From: an uncultured Oscillospiraceae bacterium
GTDB taxonomy: Bacteria; Bacillota; Clostridia; UBA1381
Assembly: GCA_946531785.1 (NCBI GenBank)
Contig: CAMNAT010000088.1
Span: 1 to 7,619, forward strand
Direction: 5' to 3'
DNA: 7,619 bases
Positions 1-5,408 of the stretch are shown here, piece after piece (the first letter of the stretch is position 1; each line of letters opens with the position of its first letter). The notes beneath the pieces are model-generated. The model made no database searches. It was not told the origin of the DNA and was given only the letters and a program-made list of their open reading frames with translations. Made by a program: the position numbers and the translations under genes.

Positions 1-911
1 GAAAAAATATAGAGAACTATCCGTATCTCTGTGTGAGAATGATCGAGGAGGGTCATCTCGTTCTTCCTCTCTCCTATTCAGGCAACCCTGATTCATTATA
101 TGCGGACAGAAGCAGCTTTATGGAGGAAATCGATAAAACGTACGAGCTTATCTGCAAGAATATGCCTTCAGACACAAAGCCGTTCAAGGTTTATCGCTTC
201 ATAGGAACCAGCAATGAGAGCACTGCCTACGGCGCTTCCAAGGCTTCATATAAGGATGAGCTCGCAAGAAACGGTTACTACTACTGTGATTGGAATGCTG
301 ACATCGGCGACAATGACACAACAAGAAGCTCAGACGCGCTCATCAAGTACTTCAGTGACTATCGCCCGAAGCTGAACAACCTCATTATCCGAGTTAATAA
401 CACAAGCAAGAATGAGGCTTCGGCAAGCGCTCTTGAATCGATAATAAAGACATTGCTGAACGAAAACTACACATTCAGCAGACTTGACGAGATAGAGATA
501 AGTGAAACTGCACGGACTGCGTCCACGCCCGAGCCTTCCACGACTATAAACGGCTCGTCAGAAAGCTCCACTCAGTCGCCGTCGTCGGCAAAGGCAACAA
601 CAGCTCCGACAGCAGCCGCATCAAGCAGCTCGACATCCGGCAACAGCTCGGCATCATCGAGCAGCTCGTCAAGCTCGAACAAGTCGACATCAAACAGCAG
701 TTCGACATCATCGGGCAGCTCGTCAAGCTCGAACAAGTCGACATCAGGCAGCAGTTCGACATCATCGGGCAGCTCGTCAAGCTCGAACAAATCGACATCA
801 GGCAGCAGCTCAACTTCATCGGGCAGCAGCTCGTCAAGCACAAACAAGTCGACATCAGGCAGCAGCTCAGCTTCCTCGGGCAGCAGCAACGGTGATCTCG
901 TAGCTGAATAA
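1..911 (+). CDS. Polysaccharide-deacetylase-like protein with Ser-rich C-terminal tail (5' partial, probably catalytically inactive)
   Basis: The reading frame is open to the left edge, so the N-terminus and the first catalytic motif lie outside the window; a GTG at 33 is unlikely to be the true start. Residues are numbered from position 33. Residues 1 to about 155 match the second half of a NodB/carbohydrate-esterase-4 fold. A GHLVLPLSYSG segment (7-17) stands where the family has GHxxxNHTYSH, YRFIGTS (54-60) where it has FRPPGGS, and DWNADIGD (86-93) fits the family's DWNxxxGD. RVNNTS (120-125) stands where it has LMHDTS. Both expected zinc-binding histidines (now L13 and G17) and the late catalytic His (now N122) are therefore replaced, while the Arg and the DWN motif remain. 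Active members remove acetyl groups from peptidoglycan or other glycans outside the cell; this one is probably a pseudoenzyme or binding protein (inference). Residues 165-292 are Ser/Thr-rich low complexity with tandem repeats and no recognisable C-terminal domain. The gene converges on yunB. Confidence 0.78.
   Translation, partial: KNIENYPYLCVRMIEEGHLVLPLSYSGNPDSLYADRSSFMEEIDKTYELICKNMPSDTKPFKVYRFIGTSNESTAYGASKASYKDELARNGYYYCDWNADIGDNDTTRSSDALIKYFSDYRPKLNNLIIRVNNTSKNEASASALESIIKTLLNENYTFSRLDEIEISETARTASTPEPSTTINGSSESSTQSPSSAKATTAPTAAASSSSTSGNSSASSSSSSSSNKSTSNSSSTSSGSSSSSNKSTSGSSSTSSGSSSSSNKSTSGSSSTSSGSSSSSTNKSTSGSSSASSGSSNGDLVAE
663..881 (+). repeat. Four tandem 54-57 bp repeats encoding an 18-19 residue Ser-rich unit
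   Basis: The unit reads SSSSSNKSTSGSSSTSSG. Copies lie at 663-716 (Asn replaces the first Gly), 717-770, 771-824 and 825-881 (one extra Thr, and Ala for Thr). The NKSTS landmarks fall 18, 18 and 19 residues apart. Copies 1 and 2 differ at 2 of 54 bases, and copies 2 and 3 at 4, mostly silent. This suggests recent duplication with selection on the protein. The array continues a looser Ser-rich stretch from about 600. It is in frame and has no unique spacers, so it is a protein linker or tail, not a CRISPR array. Confidence 0.93.
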
Positions 912-924
912 AGAAAAAATACCA

Positions 925-951
925 AGAGCAGTTTCATCCGGAAGCTGCTCT
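925..951. terminator. Rho-independent terminator, possibly bidirectional, between convergent genes
   Basis: An 11-bp stem (AGAGCAGTTTC with GAAGCTGCTCT, including one G-T pair) closes a 5-base ATCCG loop and runs directly into TTTTT on the plus strand, 13 bases after the stop codon of the Ser-rich gene. Read on the minus strand, the same hairpin follows the yunB stop by 18 bases. There its T-run starts only after TGGTA, so termination of yunB transcripts may be weaker. Confidence 0.87.
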
Positions 952-969
952 TTTTATAGTATAATAACC

Positions 970-1596
970 TTAAAAGCCGTGCATATATCCGCCTCCGTAA
1001 TACTTCGGCACATCACCGCAGATCAGGCTCTCGGCTATAGGCACCGTAGTCTCTATCAGCTCTGTCTCATTTATGGCATATCCGACATAACGCATTTCAA
1101 CGGTTATTCTCATGGAAACGCTATGCCTTACCTGGTTTATCCCCTTCGCCTCAAAGCTTTCTTCAAGCTCGCCATTCACTACGCTTATCGGAAAAATCTT
1201 AACAGACAGCTCAGGCCCGTAATAGGTCAGCAGCTTGAAGCCGGAAAGCGAGCCCATCGGGATCTTTACATCTGTCGGATAGTCTGCATTAAGTGCGTCC
1301 TGAACATTTATAAGGAGCTGCGATCTTACAAGATTTATCTGCGCGGTATCGGTCTCCACTGAATTTATACCCGCGCCTTCATTGATAAAAAATCCGCGCA
1401 TCTCACCCGAGCGCGCCATATCCGCCACGCATCGGTTCACTATATCGGTAAAGGCTGTATTTGAATAATTGGAGCACTGAGCGACAAACATCGGCTCTGC
1501 CCGCTTTAAAATGATATGCGCCGCAACACACGCCAAAATAAAAAGGCACGGCAGTATGATCCTCCATCTGCTATGCCCTCTCATTCCAAGTCTCAT
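970..1596 (-). CDS. yunB: Sporulation protein YunB
   Basis: The 208-residue protein has one N-terminal membrane segment (about residues 12-30) after a short basic stretch, with the rest predicted outside. Family landmarks are KIPMGSLSGFKLLTYYGPEL (111-130), GINQVRH (152-158) and the C-terminal VPIAESLICGDVPKYY (185-200). YunB is a spore-formation protein made in the mother cell in Bacillus subtilis, and its biochemical role is not established. The start at 1596 is favoured by GGGGGTGAG ending four to five bases upstream; a second ATG four codons in lacks a comparable site. It lies 46 bp after thrS in the same direction with no terminator between them, so it may be co-transcribed. No convincing sporulation-sigma promoter is visible in the gap. 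The length is slightly below the usual 230 or so residues. Confidence 0.86.
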   Translation of the reverse strand: MRLGMRGHSRWRIILPCLFILACVAAHIILKRAEPMFVAQCSNYSNTAFTDIVNRCVADMARSGEMRGFFINEGAGINSVETDTAQINLVRSQLLINVQDALNADYPTDVKIPMGSLSGFKLLTYYGPELSVKIFPISVVNGELEESFEAKGINQVRHSVSMRITVEMRYVGYAINETELIETTVPIAESLICGDVPKYYGGGYMHGF

Positions 1597-1600
1597 AAGC

Positions 1601-1609
1601 TCACCCCCG
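1601..1609 (-). promoter_or_regulatory. Ribosome binding site of yunB
   Basis: On the minus strand GGGGGTGAG precedes the ATG at 1596 by about four bases. This supports that codon over the internal Met at residue 5. The upstream CACGCCCC of the thrS-yunB gap could pair imperfectly with it, but the pairing needs a bulge and no regulatory role is claimed. Confidence 0.6.
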
Positions 1610-1642
1610 CCATATATTATGACAGGGGCGTGGCTTCTGTGC

Positions 1643-3397
1643 TTATCTTGCCTTTGTCTCTACTTCCTCTACTATCTTCTTTACAAATTCGTCAGCCGGC
1701 ATACTGCCCATATCGCCGTTCTTTCTTGAACGCACCGATACAGCGCCAGCCTCGATATCCTTGTCTCCTATTACGATCATATACGGGATCTTTTCAAGCT
1801 GAGCCTCGCGGAGCTTAAAACCGAGCTTTTCGGAGCGGTCATCTATCTCTATGCGGTTTATACCTGCCGCTTCGAGCTTCTTTTTGATCTCATATGCATA
1901 ATCTACATGGCGATCAGCGATCGGCAGCAACCTTACCTGAACAGGCGCAAGCCAGGTCGGGAACGCGCCCGCATACTTCTCTATCAACAGCGCAAGCGTT
2001 CTCTCATAGCAGCCGATAGATGTTCTGTGTATGATATACGGATTCTTCTTCTTTCCGTCACGATCTACATATTCCATTCCGAACTTCTCTGCAAGCATCT
2101 GATCGATCTGGATGGTGATGAGCGTATCCTCCTTGCCATGAACATTCTTTATCTGAATGTCAAGCTTCGGACCGTAGAACGCAGCCTCGCCTATGCCTAT
2201 CTTGTATTCGAGCCCGAGATCGTCAAGTATCGTCTTCATAACGCCCTGAGCTTCATCCCACTGCTCGACTGTTCCGATATACTTATCGCGGTCATCCGGA
2301 TCCCACTGTGAGAATCTGTAGGATACATCCTCATACAGGCCAAGAGTTTTAAGAGTGTATGTTGTAAGCTCAAGACAGCTTCTGAATTCATCCTCAAGCT
2401 GCTCCGGTGTACACATAAGGTGTCCCTCGGAGATCGTGAACTGTCTTACTCTTATAAGTCCGTGCATCTCGCCGGATGCCTCATTTCTGAACAGAGTCGA
2501 GGTCTCGTTGAGACGCATCGGGAGATCGCGGTACGATCTGCCGCGGTTCAGGAATACCTGATACTGGAACGGGCAGGTCATCGGACGGAGCGCAAATACC
2601 TCGCCATCCTTTTCCTCATCACCCAAAACAAACATGCCGTCTCTGTAATGATCCCAGTGTCCGGATATCTTATAGAGATCGCTCTTTGCCATGTACGGTG
2701 TTTTTGTAAGCTGCCAGCCGCGCTTCTGCTCCTCATCCTCGATCCATCTCTGGAGTATCTGGATTATCCTTGCACCCTTCGGAAGCAGGATCGGCAAGCC
2801 CTGACCGATAGCATCAACAGTTGTGAACAGCTCAAGCTCACGGCCGAGCTTGTTATGATCGCGCTTCTTCGCTTCCTCAAGCTGCTCAAGATGCGCCGCA
2901 AGCTCATCCTTGGTCTGGAAAGCTGTTCCGTACACTCTTGTGAGCATCTTGTTATGCTCATCGCCGCGCCAGTATGCGCCGGTTGCCGAAAGCAGCTTGA
3001 ACGCCTTCACCTTTGAGGTATAGCGCACATGCGGTCCCGCACAGAGGTCTGTGAACTCGCCCTGCTTATAGAATGAGATCGGCTCGCCCTCGGGGAGATC
3101 GTTTATAAGCTCCTGCTTATACGGCTCATCCTTCATGAGCTCCAGCGCCTCATCACGAGGAAGCTCAAATCTCTCTATCTTAAGATTTTCCTTTACTATC
3201 TTTTTCATCTCCGCCTCGAGGTTATCCAGATCCTCGCGCGAAAACGGCTTTTCTATATCAAAGTCATAGTAAAATCCGTTGTCGATCGGAGGACCTATAG
3301 TAAGCTTAGCCTCCGGAAAAAGACGCTTTACCGCCTGTGCAAGTATATGCGACGCGGAATGTCTCAGTGTTTGCAATTCATTCATTTCAACAGCCAT
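1643..3397 (-). CDS. thrS: Threonyl-tRNA synthetase lacking the N-terminal TGS domain
   Basis: It attaches threonine to tRNA-Thr in the cytoplasm. From the chosen Met the protein has 584 residues, against about 640 for the usual bacterial enzyme, and it begins almost at once in the editing domain. The editing site is intact: HSASH (13-17) and CAGPH (119-123) are the HxxxH and CxxxH zinc-type motifs that hydrolyse Ser-tRNA-Thr. The class II core follows. Expected zinc ligands are C275 (in MTCPFQ), H326 (in ISEGH) and H457 (in IIHRTS), with motif 2 around FRNEASGEMHG (303-313) and motif 3 around SIGCYERT. The anticodon-binding domain occupies about 480-580. The start at 3397 is set by AAGGAGG eight bases upstream; the frame stays open to 3475 but those 26 residues run through hairpins and lack a better site. 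MTCPFQ replaces the MNCPGH of the E. coli enzyme, which suggests a distinct ThrRS clade. Expression is controlled by the T-box leader upstream. Confidence 0.97.
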   Translation of the reverse strand: MAVEMNELQTLRHSASHILAQAVKRLFPEAKLTIGPPIDNGFYYDFDIEKPFSREDLDNLEAEMKKIVKENLKIERFELPRDEALELMKDEPYKQELINDLPEGEPISFYKQGEFTDLCAGPHVRYTSKVKAFKLLSATGAYWRGDEHNKMLTRVYGTAFQTKDELAAHLEQLEEAKKRDHNKLGRELELFTTVDAIGQGLPILLPKGARIIQILQRWIEDEEQKRGWQLTKTPYMAKSDLYKISGHWDHYRDGMFVLGDEEKDGEVFALRPMTCPFQYQVFLNRGRSYRDLPMRLNETSTLFRNEASGEMHGLIRVRQFTISEGHLMCTPEQLEDEFRSCLELTTYTLKTLGLYEDVSYRFSQWDPDDRDKYIGTVEQWDEAQGVMKTILDDLGLEYKIGIGEAAFYGPKLDIQIKNVHGKEDTLITIQIDQMLAEKFGMEYVDRDGKKKNPYIIHRTSIGCYERTLALLIEKYAGAFPTWLAPVQVRLLPIADRHVDYAYEIKKKLEAAGINRIEIDDRSEKLGFKLREAQLEKIPYMIVIGDKDIEAGAVSVRSRKNGDMGSMPADEFVKKIVEEVETKAR

Positions 3398-3405
3398 TTT
3401 GTTTT

Positions 3406-3412
3406 CCTCCTT
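3406..3412 (-). promoter_or_regulatory. Ribosome binding site that fixes the thrS start
   Basis: AAGGAGG on the minus strand lies eight bases before the ATG at 3397. It is a near-perfect Shine-Dalgarno sequence and rules out the longer in-frame start at 3475 and the internal Met at residue 5. Confidence 0.9.
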
Positions 3413-3430
3413 ATGTGTGCCCACGAACAA

Positions 3431-3510
3431 AGAATTGCCTTTGGCAATTCTAGCGCGCATTGCGCGCGTTTGCAACCCGAAAGAAATTGGTGCGTCAGCA
3501 GCAATTTCTT
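3431..3510 (-). repeat. Three consecutive perfect hairpins in the thrS 5' untranslated region
   Basis: Three inverted repeats are packed into 80 bases between the T-box terminator and the thrS ribosome binding site. The first (3431-3451) is AGAATTGCC-TTT-GGCAATTCT, 9 bp. The second (3453-3467) is GCGCGC-ATT-GCGCGC, 6 bp. The third (3481-3510) is AAGAAATTG paired with CAATTTCTT, 9 bp, whose loop holds an inner TGC-GTCA-GCA stem. None is followed by a T-run in the thrS direction, so they are not terminators. They could be a dispersed palindromic repeat inserted in the leader, or mRNA stability or processing elements. The sequence alone does not decide. Confidence 0.72.
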
Positions 3511-3511
3511 A

Positions 3512-3760
3512 TAAGGTAAAAAACTCCTGAGCAAATAAATGCTCAGGAGTGCATAATTTACACGGTTCCATCCTGATTACGGCTAAAGCCGTCACTTGAT
3601 TTCATCTCTTACGCGGATTCACGGTGGTTTTACTCGGGTATGACCCTTTCCTCCACTGCTCCAAAGTGGTATTCACCCCTGCGGTACGCGGGAACACTTC
3701 CAGCCGCGATATCCCCTCTCTTGCCGTACACCTTGCATGAGCTACTGTCTTTTTCATAGC
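3512..3760 (-). promoter_or_regulatory. Threonine T-box riboswitch (leader of thrS)
   Basis: The leader senses uncharged tRNA-Thr. From the predicted transcript start near 3760 it reads AAAGACAGTAGCTC (typical T-box opening), AGAGAG (3716-3721), GGCTGGAAG and then GAATACCAC. In the last of these ACC at 3668-3670 is the likely specifier, a threonine codon that agrees with the downstream gene. A small hairpin ACGGCT-AA-AGCCGT (3579-3592) may be stem III. The conserved T-box TGGAACCGTG is at 3561-3570. An antiterminator forms from CAGGA (3571-3575) with TCCTG (3544-3548), plus GTG (3561-3563) with CAC (3549-3551), leaving TGGAACC as the bulge that binds the tRNA acceptor end. This structure excludes the terminator. 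High charged tRNA favours termination, while uncharged tRNA favours readthrough into thrS. Confidence 0.95.
3518..3550 (-). terminator. T-box intrinsic terminator
   Basis: A perfect 11-bp stem, ACTCCTGAGCA with TGCTCAGGAGT, around a 6-base loop is followed on the minus strand by TTTTTT (3518-3523). Its 5' arm (3540-3550) overlaps the 3' arm of the antiterminator (3544-3551), as expected for T-box attenuation. Confidence 0.95.
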
Positions 3761-3766
3761 ATGGTC

Positions 3767-3795
3767 ATTATAACACTAATGTTTTGATTTGTCAA
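3767..3795 (-). promoter_or_regulatory. Consensus housekeeping promoter of the thrS T-box transcript
   Basis: TTGACA (3790-3795) and TATAAT (3767-3772) are both perfect matches to the vegetative sigma consensus and are exactly 17 bp apart. Transcription should start near 3760, just upstream of the T-box opening. The 20 bases upstream of the -35 (3796-3815) are almost pure A/T and include an ATAAAAT/ATTTTAT inverted repeat, resembling an UP element. Strong initiation followed by attenuation is the usual T-box arrangement. Confidence 0.93.
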
Positions 3796-3830
3796 GTATA
3801 AAATAATAATTTTATTCGCACACAGTCATT

Positions 3831-4283
3831 TTATATCAGATGACGCAATATAGCTATAGCTATACCCAATGCCGCGCCGGCGAACACCTGTACAGGTGTA
3901 TGACCGAGCAGCTCCTTCAGTCTCTTTCCGGTTTCGGTTATATCCTCATGTCCGATCTTGTCAACGATCTTGTTGAGGATCGCAGCCTGCTGACCGGCGC
4001 TGCGCCTTATTCCTGTCGCGTCATACATAACAACTATTGAGAACGCTGCCGCAAGCGCAAATATCGGGCTTGCAAAGCCCTCTTCAAATCCGATAGCAAC
4101 CGCTAGAGATACCGAAAACGCCGAATGCGAGCTCGGCATGCCTCCGGTACCGGTGATCCTTGTGAAATCAAATTTATGATCGGTTATGAGTGTCAGTACG
4201 ATCTTGATAAACTGCGCTATCGCCCATGCGATAGCAGCGGTTATCAGTATTTTATTACCGAAAATATCCATGATATAATTCAT
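3831..4283 (-). CDS. Divergent PAP2-family membrane protein (YuiD type)
   Basis: This 150-residue membrane protein belongs to the divergent PAP2 / acid phosphatase-related family (B. subtilis YuiD is a member). Signature motifs are GGMPSSHSA (47-55), matching the PSGH-like motif 2, DATGIRRSAGQQA (88-100), and LGHTPVQVFAGAALG (126-140), matching the HxxxD-type motif 3 with H127 kept and Gln where classical PAP2 enzymes have Asp. Hydrophobic segments lie at about 10-33, 54-65, 73-87 and 132-148. The substrate is unknown; lipid or prenyl phosphates are a reasonable guess. It starts 12 bp after ispA, and its ribosome binding site (AAAGGG) overlaps the ispA stop codon, so the two are translated from one transcript. 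It is the last gene of the nusB-xse-ispA operon. The length is normal for the family. Confidence 0.88.
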   Translation of the reverse strand: MNYIMDIFGNKILITAAIAWAIAQFIKIVLTLITDHKFDFTRITGTGGMPSSHSAFSVSLAVAIGFEEGFASPIFALAAAFSIVVMYDATGIRRSAGQQAAILNKIVDKIGHEDITETGKRLKELLGHTPVQVFAGAALGIAIAILRHLI

Positions 4284-4295
4284 AAAATCATCCCT

Positions 4296-5171
4296 TTAGT
4301 TCTTTCGTGTTATAAGATAGTCTGTTATTTTTATAAGCATGTCGGCACTGTCGCCAAAGCGGGAAAGCGCCGCCTTTGCCTTATCCGAGAATTCATTTAC
4401 AAGCATCTCAGACCGCCACTCGCCGAGCAGCTTCACATATGTGTTCTTCCCTTTCCCGGCATCTGAGCCTATCGGCTTTCCAAGCTCCTCCTCGCTGCCG
4501 GTGACATCTAAAATATCATCCCTTATCTGGAACGCTATGCCGAGGTTCTTTGCATACTCATCTATCGCCAGGATCTCATCATCCTCCGCTCCGGCAAGTA
4601 TCCCGCCTATGACACACGCTGAACGGATGATAGCACCCGTCTTTAACAGGTGTATATACTGAAGCTCCGGAAGAGTTATATCCTTCCCCTCCGATGCTAG
4701 ATCCACCACCTGTCCGCCGATCATACCCTCAGTTCCAGACGAGCTTGCAAGCACGCTTATCGCTCGCATCGCGCGTGATACATCCTTATGCTCATACTCT
4801 GACACGATCTCAAACGCTTTGTTTAGCAGCGCGTCCCCGGCGAGTATTGCAATTGCCTCGCCGAATTTTATATGATTTGTCGGTAAGCCGCGACGCAGGT
4901 CGTCATTGTCCATCGCCGGAAGATCGTCGTGGATGAGAGAATATGTGTGTATCATCTCAAGCGCGCACGCAAACGGGCGCACTGTTTCCCAGCTCCCGCC
5001 GAGCATCCTTGCGCATTCCCACATCAATATCGGGCGCAGCCGCTTGCCGCCGGCAAACAAACTGTACCGCATAGCCTCATAAATTTCGCTCTGCGGAACA
5101 TCGCGCACAGGAAGATACGCATCAAGAGAGGTATCTATTACTTCTATTCTTTCTCTTAATTCAGCCTTCAT
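4296..5171 (-). CDS. ispA: Farnesyl diphosphate synthase (geranyltranstransferase)
   Basis: This 291-residue cytoplasmic enzyme condenses isopentenyl diphosphate with dimethylallyl and geranyl diphosphate to give farnesyl diphosphate, the precursor of undecaprenyl phosphate and quinone side chains. Visible motifs are GGKRLRP (41-47), the first Asp-rich motif DDLPAMD (82-88) followed by NDDLRRG, and the second Asp-rich motif DDILD (218-222) followed by GKPIGSDAGKGKNTYV. The two extra residues inside the first motif and the Tyr five residues before it (HTYSLIHDD) are features of bacterial type II FPP synthases, which favours a C15 product over longer chains. The ATG overlaps the xseB stop as ATGA and no strong ribosome binding site precedes it, so translation is probably coupled to xseB. 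The xseB-ispA order is common in Firmicutes and proteobacteria. Confidence 0.95.
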   Translation of the reverse strand: MKAELRERIEVIDTSLDAYLPVRDVPQSEIYEAMRYSLFAGGKRLRPILMWECARMLGGSWETVRPFACALEMIHTYSLIHDDLPAMDNDDLRRGLPTNHIKFGEAIAILAGDALLNKAFEIVSEYEHKDVSRAMRAISVLASSSGTEGMIGGQVVDLASEGKDITLPELQYIHLLKTGAIIRSACVIGGILAGAEDDEILAIDEYAKNLGIAFQIRDDILDVTGSEEELGKPIGSDAGKGKNTYVKLLGEWRSEMLVNEFSDKAKAALSRFGDSADMLIKITDYLITRKN

Positions 5172-5398
5172 TCCGCATCACCAAAGTCCTTTTCGACCAT
5201 ATCGCCATCAGAGCCTGCTGTAAGTATCTTTACCTTCTTCTCTGCCTCATCGAGCTTGTTCCGGCAGCTCTTCACCAGCTTTACTCCCTTTTCAAACAGC
5301 TCCAGTGATTCATCGAGCGTCACATCTCCGGCTTCAAGCTTTCCAACTATTTCCTCGAGCTCCGTCATGGAGGTCTCAAATGTTTCTTTTTTTGCCAT
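5168..5398 (-). CDS. xseB: Exodeoxyribonuclease VII small subunit
   Basis: This 76-residue helical protein fits XseB in length and sequence. FETSMTELEEIVGKLEAGD (6-24) and LDESLELFEKGVKLVKSCRNK (28-48) are the paired helices typical of the family. Several small subunits bind each XseA to form exonuclease VII, which degrades single-stranded DNA from both ends into short oligonucleotides. It starts 10 bp after xseA. Its AGGAG ribosome binding site shares bases with the xseA TAG stop codon. It ends in a 4-base overlap with ispA. The acidic C-terminal tail (about 62-76) is less conserved in general. Confidence 0.95.
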   Translation of the reverse strand: MAKKETFETSMTELEEIVGKLEAGDVTLDESLELFEKGVKLVKSCRNKLDEAEKKVKILTAGSDGDMVEKDFGDAE

Positions 5399-5408
5399 GC
5401 TATTTCTC

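Noticed and set aside
663..881. Tandem repeats as a possible CRISPR array
   Set aside because: The copies are contiguous without unique spacers, keep one reading frame and encode a Ser-rich protein segment.
544..937. Two minus-strand open frames opposite the Ser-rich tail
   Set aside because: They are reverse readings of the 54-bp repeats, giving low-complexity Leu/Asp/Glu- or Cys/Ser/Met-rich products, with no ribosome binding site that fits and no family resemblance.
1614..1621. CATAATAT on the minus strand as a sporulation-type -10 box for yunB
   Set aside because: No matching -35 element lies at the right distance, and a start there would put the 5' end on top of the ribosome binding site.
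1907..3016. Plus-strand open frames of 68 to 198 codons inside thrS
   Set aside because: They lie opposite a well-conserved synthetase gene, show no domain-like composition and lack ribosome binding sites; they are antisense shadows.
3398..3475. A 26-codon N-terminal extension of thrS
   Set aside because: It runs through the hairpin block, has a poor start context and no similarity to ThrRS, while a near-perfect ribosome binding site lies ahead of the ATG at 3397.
3798..3815. A/T palindrome as a terminator of the nusB-ispA operon
   Set aside because: The stem is only seven A/T pairs with no GC content; it fits better as an A/T-rich upstream element of the thrS promoter.
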